64,000 bases of DNA, taken from an uncultured Opitutia bacterium. Its GTDB lineage: Bacteria; Verrucomicrobiota; Verrucomicrobiia; Opitutales; Opitutaceae. Shown piece by piece: positions 18,975-26,928 of this stretch. The stretch's first letter is position 1. Every line of letters begins with the position of its first letter. Both the position numbers and the translations under genes were made by a program. The DNA lies in assembly GCA_903834135.1 (NCBI GenBank), contig CAILHZ010000016.1, positions 583,001 to 647,000 on the forward strand. Reading direction: 5' to 3'. The notes below the pieces were generated by a model. That model ran no database searches and was not told where the DNA came from. It worked only from the letters and a program-made list of their open reading frames with translations.

Positions 18975-19886
18975 TCAGCCTACTAAGTTCTTGAAAGCAG
19001 CGAGATATTTTTCTCTTGTTTTAAGAATGACATCTTCAGGTAGTGTTGGAGCAGGGGGAGTTTGATTCCATTTGATCGCGAGTAGGTGATCTCTTACGAA
19101 CTGCTTGTCATAGCTTGGAGGTGATATTCCAGTCTTATAGCCATCTGCTGGCCAATACCGAGATGAGTCAGGAGTAAGAACTTCGTCGATCAATATTAAA
19201 TTACCTTCATTATCTGTTCCGAATTCAAACTTTGTGTCTGCTAAAATCATTCCTGCTTTCTTGGTTTCTTCATGGCCAAGTTTGTATAGGGTTAGGCTGA
19301 TTTCTTTTACACGGTTGTAGAGCTCTTTTCCAATTATAGCTTCACCTTGAGCGTCTGTGATTGGCTCGTCATGTTGTCCCTTAGGGGCTTTTGTTGTAGG
19401 AGTAAAAAGAGGTTCAGGAAGTTGCTCTGCTTGTTTTAAGCCCGATGGAAGTGTTATCCCACAGACTGTACCACTTTTTTGATACGAACTCCAACCGCTA
19501 CCGACAATATAACCACGCACTACGCATTCTATAGTGAGTGGTTTTAACTTTTTAACAATCATACTGCGGAGTTGAAGATCGCGGTCAGTTATACCGCGTT
19601 TTGCATATTCTGCTTCTTGGTTTGCGAAAAGATGATTTGCAATAAGTCCCTTGGTTTTATCAAACCACCAAAGACTTAGTTGTGTAAGAATAATTCCTTT
19701 GCCAGGAATTCCATCAGGCAAAATAACGTCAAAAGCAGATAGTCGATCCGAAGCGCTTAAGAGAAGAGCGTCACCTAGGTCAAAAATATCTCGAACTTTA
19801 CCTGAGCCTATTTTTTTAAATGAGACGTGGTTTATCTCGGTTACAGCTTTAGTAGGAAGAGAGAAGGCTAATTGAGCGGTGTCCAT
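18975..19886 (-). CDS. purC: Phosphoribosylaminoimidazole-succinocarboxamide synthase
   Basis: This 303-residue cytoplasmic enzyme joins CAIR and aspartate with ATP to give SAICAR in purine synthesis. Signatures are KKIGSGKVRDIFDLGDALLL (nucleotide-binding strands), DRLSAFDVILPDGIPGKG, VECVVRGYIVGSGWSSYQ-like text (ECVVRGYIVGSGW) and LILIDEVLTPDSSRYWPA. The length matches the longer (~300-residue) SAICAR synthase subfamily rather than the ~237-residue E. coli type. It stands alone, with no other pur gene nearby, convergent with cinA. The start is an ATG with no Shine-Dalgarno sequence. Confidence 0.97.
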   Translation of the reverse strand: MDTAQLAFSLPTKAVTEINHVSFKKIGSGKVRDIFDLGDALLLSASDRLSAFDVILPDGIPGKGIILTQLSLWWFDKTKGLIANHLFANQEAEYAKRGITDRDLQLRSMIVKKLKPLTIECVVRGYIVGSGWSSYQKSGTVCGITLPSGLKQAEQLPEPLFTPTTKAPKGQHDEPITDAQGEAIIGKELYNRVKEISLTLYKLGHEETKKAGMILADTKFEFGTDNEGNLILIDEVLTPDSSRYWPADGYKTGISPPSYDKQFVRDHLLAIKWNQTPPAPTLPEDVILKTREKYLAAFKNLVG

Positions 19887-20004
19887 GGAGTCGGCACCCT
19901 AAAATCAGTGAAAATTTACGATATAAGGAAGCTTAAAATATATTAAATGCATTTGCTTTAGCACCAGATGTCTAAATATTAGGTTTTGATGGAAATTGAT
20001 AGTA

Positions 20005-20081
20005 GTCCCTATCGTCTAGCCCGGTTAGGACACTGCCTTCTCAAGGTAGAAACTGGGGTTCGAATCCCTGTGGGGACGCCA
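20005..20081 (+). tRNA. tRNA-Glu(CUC)
   Basis: A 77-nt cloverleaf folds fully. The acceptor stem is GTCCCTA (20005-20011) with TGGGGAC (20071-20077), and the D-arm is GTCT...GGAC. The anticodon stem CTGCC/GGTAG has loop TTCTCAA, giving anticodon CTC, which reads GAG. The T-arm is TGGGG TTCGAAT CCCTG. The CCA end is encoded (20079-20081). It lies alone between purC and the MOSC gene, transcribed divergently from purC and convergently with the MOSC gene. Confidence 0.96.
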
Positions 20082-20123
20082 TTCTTGAATTTAAATGCAA
20101 CGCTTATCTAAGTATAAACACGC

Positions 20124-20603
20124 TTAGGTAAGCTTTGTTATAAGATACCCGTCACTTAGGATTTGCGCTCTTAAACCGCCCTTTCCCATCATTGCTTTAT
20201 GTGCTCCTGGTGAAAAGGCATGATCCATCCACCTACAAGGACTGCATTCCTGCATGCCGCGGAACTTTACGCCCTGAATTTCAAATTCAACTCCTATCAA
20301 ACTATTAAGATCAATTCCACGGGTGATTATATTACGACGTAAGACGCCAACGTGCTTAGTAGTGCAACCAAGTTGATTCGAAAGGTGTTCAAATACTTCG
20401 TAGCTAAAAAAAGTAGCTTGGCCCTTGTAATTTGGTTTGTGATCACAATAACGGTCACCTTCTAGGCCTCTGCCTGCTAGACAGTTAACCTTATCCACTT
20501 CAAGCGTAGGATAATCACCAGCTTCTAAACGATCTCTACCAAAATTGTGTCCTGGAGAGATAAAGAGGTGAAGAATATCTATAGTGGAAATCCGTGAACT
20601 CAC
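20124..20603 (-). CDS. MOSC domain protein
   Basis: A 159-residue protein that is essentially one MOSC domain, the beta-barrel fold shared with the C-terminal part of molybdenum-cofactor sulfurase. Visible family features are GLEGDRYCDH, the block LRRNIITRGIDLNSLIG and the conserved Cys segment ECSPCRWMD. MOSC proteins are thought to handle sulfur or to bind a molybdenum cofactor, but this stand-alone type has no known substrate here and no cofactor genes are near. The start is GTG; a nearby ATG is out of frame. It diverges from the MscS gene. Confidence 0.88.
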   Translation of the reverse strand: MSSRISTIDILHLFISPGHNFGRDRLEAGDYPTLEVDKVNCLAGRGLEGDRYCDHKPNYKGQATFFSYEVFEHLSNQLGCTTKHVGVLRRNIITRGIDLNSLIGVEFEIQGVKFRGMQECSPCRWMDHAFSPGAHKAMMGKGGLRAQILSDGYLITKLT

Positions 20604-20722
20604 GTTTCATAACAAATACACCAAAGCCTAAATTAACAAGCCTGGATTGATTAGCTTAAGTCTGAAGTAAAGTGGTAAGAATCTGGCTGGCATGTTTACT
20701 CAGTCTTGGACAAATTAGAGTT

Positions 20723-22624
20723 ATGCAAAGGATGCCCAGTTTATTAACACGCAGTCTTGGACTATGCCTAGGATTAATCTCTTTTAGTGCTGTAACAGCT
20801 AGCCCATCGGAGTTTAATTTAAATCTTCCAAAGGTTACTGCAGATAGTCTAATCGAGCGCACGAATACCTCGATACGATGGTACCGTGAAGTTCAACTTG
20901 GAAACCAGTGGATCAGCCAGCCGAGTGATATTTATTATTGGAATACTGAGCATACGCTATCGAATCAAATTTTACAGACCACCTTTCAATCGATTACAGC
21001 GCAGGTTCCATTTGTTGAGGCGACTTCGGTAGGGCAAAAAAAGAAAGCTATTGAGCCAGTAGAAAATGATCGCATCAGTCAGCTTGCAGCAGAGCGAGCC
21101 AGTGACATAGATCAAATTAAGGCTCAGATTAAAATCTCTGATACTGCTATTAGAAATGAACGGAGTGTAGAAGCGCGTGCTAATCTTCTCACTCGCAGAT
21201 CTGCACTACAAACACAGCTAATATTTTTAGAAAAGTTAAGAGATAACCTACAAAAAACTGGAGGTCTTTTAAAAGTACCTGGAGAGGCGCTTGATTCAAC
21301 GACATTAGTAGGACAACTCGAGGGACTACAGCAGTCTATTGCTGACGAACTTACATCAAACAGCTCTACTGTGTCTGTTGATACAACAAACCTTAAAGAC
21401 TTAGATTCTGGTGGATTGTTTGCCCGAGCAGGAGGACTTCTTGCTCTTACTCGAGACCTCCGCGGTATTGATGGATTAATCTCCGCAACCACACAATTAC
21501 AGAAAGGATTATTGAAATCCGAAGAGCCTTTCCGAGCAGCATTAAGGACTGTCGTACAACAAGGAGACCAAGCTAGAGAGGCTATGCAAAGCCAAGATCT
21601 TAAAGTTGTAGCAGATGCACAGCATAGTACCGAAAAGCTATCCGCAAATTTCGAAAAACTTTGGGCAGCTCTTCAACCTCTGCAAGAGGCTGGACTACTT
21701 ATTGAACGCAGTAAGCACAATTTACAATTGTGGCATGACGCAATTTTACATCGTAATGAAGATCTTGCTAGGGCTCTACTGATAAAAGTTATCACACTTT
21801 TTGTGATTATAGTTTTTGTACTTCTACTTTCAGAATTTTGGAGACGCGTTACTTTTAAATATGTGAATGATGACCGTAGACGCAGGCAGTTTTTATTTAT
21901 ACGGCGTCTAGTCACAGGTGTTTTTCTGGCGGTGATTATTATCGCTGGTTTTGTCACCAACCTCTCATCGCTTGCAGCGTTTACTGGAATTTTAACGGTA
22001 GCTATAGCCTTAGCGCTGCAGACAATTATTTTATCTATAGCTGCTTACTTTTTTATTATAGGTAAACATGGCTTGAAAGTAGGAGATAGAATCACTGCAG
22101 GAGGAGCCTTAGGTGAAATTGTGGATATAGGTTTAGTACGGTTTTATATCAAAGAACTTTCCGAAACAGGATCCGAATTAAGACCTACAGGTCGTATTGT
22201 AACATACCCTAATTCAATTATATTTCAGCCCGTACCTCTATACAAACAGATGACTAGTACTACTTTAATTTGGCACGAGATCGTGATCAATGTGCGGGTA
22301 GGAGCAGACGTATCCTTAGTAAAAGATAAGGGATTATCTGCTGTATTATCTGCATTCGCAGAATATCAGTCTTTGCTTGATTCTCATACACTTAAAGGAG
22401 ACTGGATATTAGGTCTAAAGATAGATGCTCCTGCACCTTATGTTCTGACACGAAGTAATGATACAACGACTGACGTCATCGTTTTATTTCCTGTTAATTT
22501 GCTGCACGAAAATCAAATTGATCAACTCGTAATTAAATCAATTGATGCAGCCATTCAGCGAGATGATGCATTCAAGAAATCAATTGAAGGTACTCCTTGT
22601 ATAGCGATTTACACTGAAATGTAA
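20723..22624 (+). CDS. MscS-family mechanosensitive channel with long periplasmic domain
   Basis: A 633-residue membrane protein. A signal peptide is followed by ~300 residues of mostly helical, coiled-coil-like periplasmic sequence. Three membrane segments follow (~353-375, ~395-415, ~416-445), the last being the MscS pore helix region (FTGILTVAIALALQTIILSIAAYFF-like). The cytoplasmic beta domain then starts with HGLKVGDRI...GEIVDIGLV. The layout resembles MscK/YbdG-like large MscS proteins that relieve hypo-osmotic pressure. The frame extends to a GTG at 20672, but the ATG at 20723 (or 20732) gives a clean signal peptide. Its stop overlaps the next start by one base, so it is probably co-transcribed with the hydrolase gene. 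Confidence 0.85.
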   Translation: MQRMPSLLTRSLGLCLGLISFSAVTASPSEFNLNLPKVTADSLIERTNTSIRWYREVQLGNQWISQPSDIYYWNTEHTLSNQILQTTFQSITAQVPFVEATSVGQKKKAIEPVENDRISQLAAERASDIDQIKAQIKISDTAIRNERSVEARANLLTRRSALQTQLIFLEKLRDNLQKTGGLLKVPGEALDSTTLVGQLEGLQQSIADELTSNSSTVSVDTTNLKDLDSGGLFARAGGLLALTRDLRGIDGLISATTQLQKGLLKSEEPFRAALRTVVQQGDQAREAMQSQDLKVVADAQHSTEKLSANFEKLWAALQPLQEAGLLIERSKHNLQLWHDAILHRNEDLARALLIKVITLFVIIVFVLLLSEFWRRVTFKYVNDDRRRRQFLFIRRLVTGVFLAVIIIAGFVTNLSSLAAFTGILTVAIALALQTIILSIAAYFFIIGKHGLKVGDRITAGGALGEIVDIGLVRFYIKELSETGSELRPTGRIVTYPNSIIFQPVPLYKQMTSTTLIWHEIVINVRVGADVSLVKDKGLSAVLSAFAEYQSLLDSHTLKGDWILGLKIDAPAPYVLTRSNDTTTDVIVLFPVNLLHENQIDQLVIKSIDAAIQRDDAFKKSIEGTPCIAIYTEM

Positions 22625-23472
22625 TGAGAAGAATCTTTAGTCTGGTACTCGTATTATGTATTACGTTAGTTGCGTATGCAGATCATGATAATCTACAAAA
22701 AGATGTAGTCTATGGAAATGCTTTAGGTCAGTCCTTACTTCTTGATGTTTGTCGACCGCCTCAGCCTGGGCTCCACCCGATAGCACTTTTAATACACGGC
22801 GGCGGTTGGTCTACAGGAGATAAGGCAGGAAGCAATAAACCTGGAGATGGAGCTGATATCACTCCTTGGTTTAAGCCATTGTCTGAAAGTGGCTTCGTTT
22901 GGTTCTCAATTAATTACCGTACTGCACCTAGCTCACGTTGGCCTGCATGTTATGAAGATGTTAAGACAGCAGTAAAGTGGATCAAGTTACATGCATCTAA
23001 ATTCGGAGGTGATGCTAGGCATATTGTTGTGATAGGGCATTCTGCGGGTGGCCATCTTGCTTTTTTACTTGGTACAGAAGAAGACCCAGCACTACGTGTT
23101 GAAAGCATCGTAGGCTGCGCTCCTGTCACAGATTTCGAATATGAACTACCGATACGTAAAGAGATAAGTAAATCTCTGCAAATGCTGCATTCGATATCTA
23201 AGGAGATAACTCCACAAGCACACGCGATTTTGAAAGATACGGCTCCAATAAATCATGTGCATAAGCAAATGGCACCTTTCTTAATTATACATGGACAAGC
23301 TGATAAAACCGTACCAATTCAGGAATCGATTAATTTTCAGGCAAAGGTCCAAGCAATGGGTGGTGTCTGTGATTTAATTCAAATTTCAGGAGCACCACAT
23401 AGGTTGCTATCTTATACCGATCATGATGCTCAGTGGACTAGCAAAATGATTGCTTGGATTTTATGCCACTGA
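22624..23472 (+). CDS. Exported alpha/beta hydrolase (esterase/lipase-like)
   Basis: A 282-residue protein with a signal peptide (RRIFSLVLVLCITLVAYA). The fold is shown by the oxyanion-hole motif LLIHGGGWSTGD (as in hormone-sensitive-lipase/BD-FAE-type esterases), the nucleophile elbow VIGHSAGGHLAF (Ser about 140), the acid-bearing IHGQADKTVP and the His segment APHRLLSYTDH. The substrate is unknown; carboxylesterase activity on acylated sugars or small esters is likely. The ATG overlaps the stop of the MscS gene (TAATG), which indicates translational coupling. Confidence 0.88.
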   Translation: MRRIFSLVLVLCITLVAYADHDNLQKDVVYGNALGQSLLLDVCRPPQPGLHPIALLIHGGGWSTGDKAGSNKPGDGADITPWFKPLSESGFVWFSINYRTAPSSRWPACYEDVKTAVKWIKLHASKFGGDARHIVVIGHSAGGHLAFLLGTEEDPALRVESIVGCAPVTDFEYELPIRKEISKSLQMLHSISKEITPQAHAILKDTAPINHVHKQMAPFLIIHGQADKTVPIQESINFQAKVQAMGGVCDLIQISGAPHRLLSYTDHDAQWTSKMIAWILCH

Positions 23473-23480
23473 GTAAAAGA

Positions 23481-23499
23481 CCTGTAGCTACAGGAATTT
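23481..23499. terminator. Bidirectional terminator between hydrolase and XRE gene
   Basis: A perfect 14-bp palindrome CCTGTAGCTACAGG (23481-23494) is followed on the plus strand by AATTTT and on the minus strand by TCTTTT. It lies between the convergent stop codons at 23472 and 23514, as expected of a shared rho-independent terminator. Confidence 0.6.
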
Positions 23500-23513
23500 T
23501 ATCGGTTTTTATA

Positions 23514-23813
23514 TTAACTGGATTGTTGGATTTTCCGCCGGCGTGCTCTTCTGCGATCGGACTTAATAGGTTCTAAGGTAGGCGGAATAAGTAGGCTTAG
23601 GTTTTGCTCTAGTTTTAGAACAGCTAGTATCGCGAGCAGATTTACCAAAGTGATATTACCACAGCCGTTTTCTAAGTTCTGATAAGCTGAGCGGGAAATG
23701 CCTGAACGAGCAGCCATGTCTGCCTGGGACCAATTATGAGATAGGCGTGCGTTTCTTAGCCCTTCAATAAGTGGTTTGAGTGATTCGGCTATTATGCCGT
23801 CAAACTGATCCAT
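23514..23813 (-). CDS. XRE-family transcriptional regulator, HipB-like
   Basis: A 99-residue DNA-binding protein. The helix-turn-helix is QADMAARSGISRSAYQNLENG, in the middle of the protein. The tail IPPTLEPIKSDRRRARRRK resembles antitoxin-type regulators found with HipA toxins, but no hipA lies beside it. An upstream in-frame ATG at 23828 would add five residues. I prefer 23813, because a 20-bp operator-like palindrome (23823-23842) covers the other ATG and contains a TAATAT that could be the -10 element. Two copies of the palindrome suggest that the protein represses its own promoter. Confidence 0.8.
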   Translation of the reverse strand: MDQFDGIIAESLKPLIEGLRNARLSHNWSQADMAARSGISRSAYQNLENGCGNITLVNLLAILAVLKLEQNLSLLIPPTLEPIKSDRRRARRRKIQQSS

Positions 23814-23822
23814 TGAATTACA

Positions 23823-23842
23823 ATGCATGATATATTAGGCAT
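23823..23842. promoter_or_regulatory. Operator-like palindrome, site 1
   Basis: An imperfect 20-bp palindrome with outer ATGC/GCAT and an AT-only core (ATATA). On the minus strand it includes TAATAT (23832-23837), a plausible -10 hexamer for the XRE gene. Site 2 lies exactly 40 bp further upstream. Confidence 0.5.
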
Positions 23843-23862
23843 AAACAAACAAATAAATCATA

Positions 23863-23882
23863 ATGCCTGTTATATTATGCAT
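23863..23882. promoter_or_regulatory. Operator-like palindrome, site 2
   Basis: The second 20-bp element with outer ATGC/GCAT and ATATA core. It reads as a near copy of the reverse complement of site 1 (mismatches confined to a few inner positions). The 40-bp start-to-start spacing is near four helical turns, suiting two repressor dimers on one face of the DNA. Confidence 0.5.
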
Positions 23883-23931
23883 TGATTGGGTTATACTTAT
23901 GCTCTCTTAAACTTATACACCGTATCCTAGT

Positions 23932-23973
23932 GTGAGTGACTCACTAGGTATACTATTGCCTCGCTGCTATAAT
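23932..23973 (+). promoter_or_regulatory. cstA promoter region with 13-bp palindrome
   Basis: A perfect palindrome GTGAGTGACTCAC (23932-23944) lies just upstream of a consensus -10 TATAAT (23968-23973), 23 bp ahead of the cstA start. No good -35 is visible at the correct spacing. An activator or repressor binding over the -35 region would fit, as would the known starvation control of cstA genes. Confidence 0.45.
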
Positions 23974-23996
23974 ACAGCTTTCTGGAAATACCCCTC

Positions 23997-26081
23997 ATGC
24001 TTTTGCCTCTAATCCGCCGCATTCTAAAATTTAGCTTATGGTTTTCGATAGTCTGTGTTGGAACACTAGCGCTTAGTATATTGGCATTTAGAAGAGGAGA
24101 ACCTGTTAATGCCCTTTGGATGGTTGTAGCTGCGCTATGTGTGTTCGCCATCGGGTACCGATTCCACTCGGCATGGCTAATGGCAAAAGTACTGACCTTA
24201 GATAAAACGCGCGCTGCACCTTCGGTTGTAAAAGCGGATGGTAAAGATTATATAAGTACAAACCGCTATGTTGTCTTTGGGCATCACTTTGCAGCAATTG
24301 CGGGGCCTGGACCATTAGTGGGTCCTGTACTTGCAGCACAATTTGGGTATCTTCCAGGACTTTTATGGATGCTTATTGGAGCTACGTTAGGCGGTGCAGT
24401 GCATGATAGTGTAATTTTATTTTCGTCAATTCGCCGCGGTGGAAAATCGCTAGGTCAAATGGTGAAAGAAGAAGTAGGGCCCTTTGCTGGATTTGCAGCA
24501 CTAATTGGTATTTTAGGGATTATGGTAATTTTACTCGCTGTTCTTGGACTCGTAGTCGTAAAAGCACTCGCAAATAGTCCATGGGGATTATTCACAATCG
24601 CATCAACAATGCCTATTGCATTGATGATGGGTTTAGGAATGCGTAAAGCAGGACAGGGAAATAATAATTTAACATGGATTAGTATTTTTGGAGTACTTGC
24701 TTTACTGGCTGCAGTGTGGGGTGGGAAATTTATTCCCGGTTCTTCACTGGAGCCTTATTTTACTTATAGCGGTACACAGCTTGCATGGGCTTTAATGGTA
24801 TATGGATTTCTTGCTTCGATAGTTCCTGTGTGGCTGCTACTAGCACCACGCGATTATTTAAGTACGTTTATGAAGATTGGGACAGTGGCTATGTTAGGAG
24901 TAGCGATTATTATTTTAGCTCCTGTACTTAAGATGCCAGCCCTGACTCCCTTTATAGATGGTTCTGGGCCTGTATTCGCTGGTCCTGTTTTTCCATTTTG
25001 CTTTATCACAATTGCTTGTGCAGCAGTTTCTGGATTTCACTCCATCATTGCATCCGGCACGACCCCTAAATTAATCGCGAAAGAAACAGATATTCGCATG
25101 GTGGCTTACGGTGCAATGGTGACTGAAATGTGTGTGGGTGTAATGGCCCTAATTGCAGCATGTGCAATGCAACCAGGTCAGTACCTTGCCATTAATATGG
25201 CCGGAGATGCTCAGGCAGTAGTTACAAAAGTAACTGCGCTAGGCTTTCCTGTAACTGCATCGCAGATGAATCAACTCGCTTTAAGTGTTGGAGAAAAAAC
25301 AATGATCGGCAGAACAGGTGGAGCACCTACTTTTGCAGTTGGTATGGCAGAATTATTTTCTGCAGCTCTTGAAAAAACACATCTTGGTAAATCAGTGCAT
25401 CAAGCAGTGCTTTCACTCTGGTATCATTTTGCAATCATGTTTGAAGCATTGTTTATCCTAACAACCTTAGATGCAGGAACGCGTGTGGGACGTTTCTTAG
25501 TGCAGGATTTACTTGGCTATAAGTGGAAGTCACTGGGAAATACACAGTCTATTTTAGGCAGTGTGCTTGCCACTGCTTTATTTGTTGGAGCGTGGGGTTG
25601 GTTTTTATATCAAGGCGTACTTGATCCTCTAGGAGGTATTAATTCACTGTGGCCAATTTTCGGCGTAGGTAATCAATTACTCGCTGTAATAGCTTTGGCT
25701 TTTGGAACAACTGTTTTAATTAAAATGAAACGAGTCCGTTATGTTTGGGTAACGCTCATCCCTTTAATCTGGTTACTCTCTGTCACAATGACTGCGGGAT
25801 TAATGAAGATTTTTTCAAATAACCCAAAATTAGGATTTCTCAGTGGAGCACAAAGTCTTCAATCTCAATTAAGCACAGCCACAACGTCTCAAGCATCTTC
25901 TTTTCTAAAACAGCAAATTTTTAATGGTTATGTGGATGCACTAGTTACAGCAGCATTTTTACTTCTGGTGGCTATAGTAGTCATAGCTAACGCACGTGTT
26001 TGGATAAGGCTCCTCATCAATCCAAGCAGCGCTCAGTTAAATGAGGACCCTTACGTCGCTGTCGCAACTAAATCTGTTTAG
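23997..26081 (+). CDS. cstA: Carbon starvation protein CstA
   Basis: A 694-residue polytopic inner-membrane transporter of the CstA family, which takes up peptides or pyruvate during carbon starvation. Diagnostic text includes KDYISTNRYVVFGHHFAAIAGPGPLVGPVLA, here seen in part as FGHHFAAIAGPGPLVGP, then TLGGAVHDSVILF, FHSIIASGTTPKLI and the C-terminal FGVGNQLLAVIAL. Many hydrophobic segments run from residue 10 to 670. GGAAAT sits a few bases ahead of the ATG, one of the better ribosome binding sites in the window. Its stop codon overlaps that of the convergent SIS gene by four bases. Confidence 0.95.
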   Translation: MLLPLIRRILKFSLWFSIVCVGTLALSILAFRRGEPVNALWMVVAALCVFAIGYRFHSAWLMAKVLTLDKTRAAPSVVKADGKDYISTNRYVVFGHHFAAIAGPGPLVGPVLAAQFGYLPGLLWMLIGATLGGAVHDSVILFSSIRRGGKSLGQMVKEEVGPFAGFAALIGILGIMVILLAVLGLVVVKALANSPWGLFTIASTMPIALMMGLGMRKAGQGNNNLTWISIFGVLALLAAVWGGKFIPGSSLEPYFTYSGTQLAWALMVYGFLASIVPVWLLLAPRDYLSTFMKIGTVAMLGVAIIILAPVLKMPALTPFIDGSGPVFAGPVFPFCFITIACAAVSGFHSIIASGTTPKLIAKETDIRMVAYGAMVTEMCVGVMALIAACAMQPGQYLAINMAGDAQAVVTKVTALGFPVTASQMNQLALSVGEKTMIGRTGGAPTFAVGMAELFSAALEKTHLGKSVHQAVLSLWYHFAIMFEALFILTTLDAGTRVGRFLVQDLLGYKWKSLGNTQSILGSVLATALFVGAWGWFLYQGVLDPLGGINSLWPIFGVGNQLLAVIALAFGTTVLIKMKRVRYVWVTLIPLIWLLSVTMTAGLMKIFSNNPKLGFLSGAQSLQSQLSTATTSQASSFLKQQIFNGYVDALVTAAFLLLVAIVVIANARVWIRLLINPSSAQLNEDPYVAVATKSV

Positions 26082-26806
26082 GCCAACTGACGGCTTAAGC
26101 GTGATTTGTACTTACGGCCAAGTTCCCGGTTATGTTCGATAGCACCAGGAATATTTTGGCTCCTTAAAACAGGCAGTGAATGACCGTTTGCTTTTAGCCA
26201 ATCCATTGTATCTAGCATAAGCCAATTTAGAACCGAACAGCCAATAAATGTACTCGTGGGTCCACCTTTGACTTCGCCATTAAGATCTACAATTGCGTCT
26301 CCTAGTACTCCTCCATTGTCTAAAACATAATCAGCAACTTCGAAAAGGCGTTTGCTACTTTTATGTTGAGAGGGGGTAGCTTCAGACATTGCCATACAAG
26401 TTAGGGCTACAACAGTAAGACCTTTTTGCTTTGCGTAGAGTGCTACATCGATAGGTGACCCGTTTTTACCTGAATTTGAGATAACAATAATGACCTCTGC
26501 TTTACGCAGTTCGTATTGACGGTCGTAGCGCTCAATCAAACGGCTTCCATAGTCAGGTAGATTTTCAATAAACCCAGCGGTTGGATCCATGATACCTGTG
26601 ACACAGACTAAGCCGCCTGCACGTCCAATAATCTCGCGTGAGATGAGTTCACTGTGTCCGCTACCAAAGGTGTGTACTACACCGCCTGCAGCTATACTTG
26701 CTCCAATTAAAGGGGCTATTTTAGCAATTACAGGTTGGTTCTTTTCACGTGCTTTAATAAGCAGGCTATTGGCTTTATCAAAATAGGAGTCGGAAAGAGA
26801 TAGCAT
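26078..26806 (-). CDS. SIS-domain sugar-phosphate isomerase-like protein (paralogue 1)
   Basis: A 242-residue soluble protein of the UPF0309-like SIS family, which binds phosphosugars. Signatures are GGVVHTFGSGHSELISREIIGRAGG (sugar-phosphate loop), VIIVISNSGKNGSPIDVAL and the conserved GGPTSTFIG. The frame extends to a GTG at 26833, but the ATG at 26806 aligns exactly with the start of the second paralogue at 60895-61623 and gives the same 242-residue length. Relatives are often tied to amino-sugar metabolism; no substrate is evident here. It is convergent with cstA. Confidence 0.88.
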   Translation of the reverse strand: MLSLSDSYFDKANSLLIKAREKNQPVIAKIAPLIGASIAAGGVVHTFGSGHSELISREIIGRAGGLVCVTGIMDPTAGFIENLPDYGSRLIERYDRQYELRKAEVIIVISNSGKNGSPIDVALYAKQKGLTVVALTCMAMSEATPSQHKSSKRLFEVADYVLDNGGVLGDAIVDLNGEVKGGPTSTFIGCSVLNWLMLDTMDWLKANGHSLPVLRSQNIPGAIEHNRELGRKYKSRLSRQLA

Positions 26807-26928
26807 AAAGTTATTACTAACATGAGTTTTCACGCGATAAACAACAATCTCAAGTCGTTAAGCTATAACGCATAGATGTTACGGGCTCGACTTGGAGGCA
26901 TCTTGGGATTTCCTTAGACATTGTACCT

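Noticed and set aside
20005-20081. tRNA-Glu as an integration site of a mobile element
   Set aside because: Flanks are housekeeping genes; no integrase or duplicated 3' end is visible.
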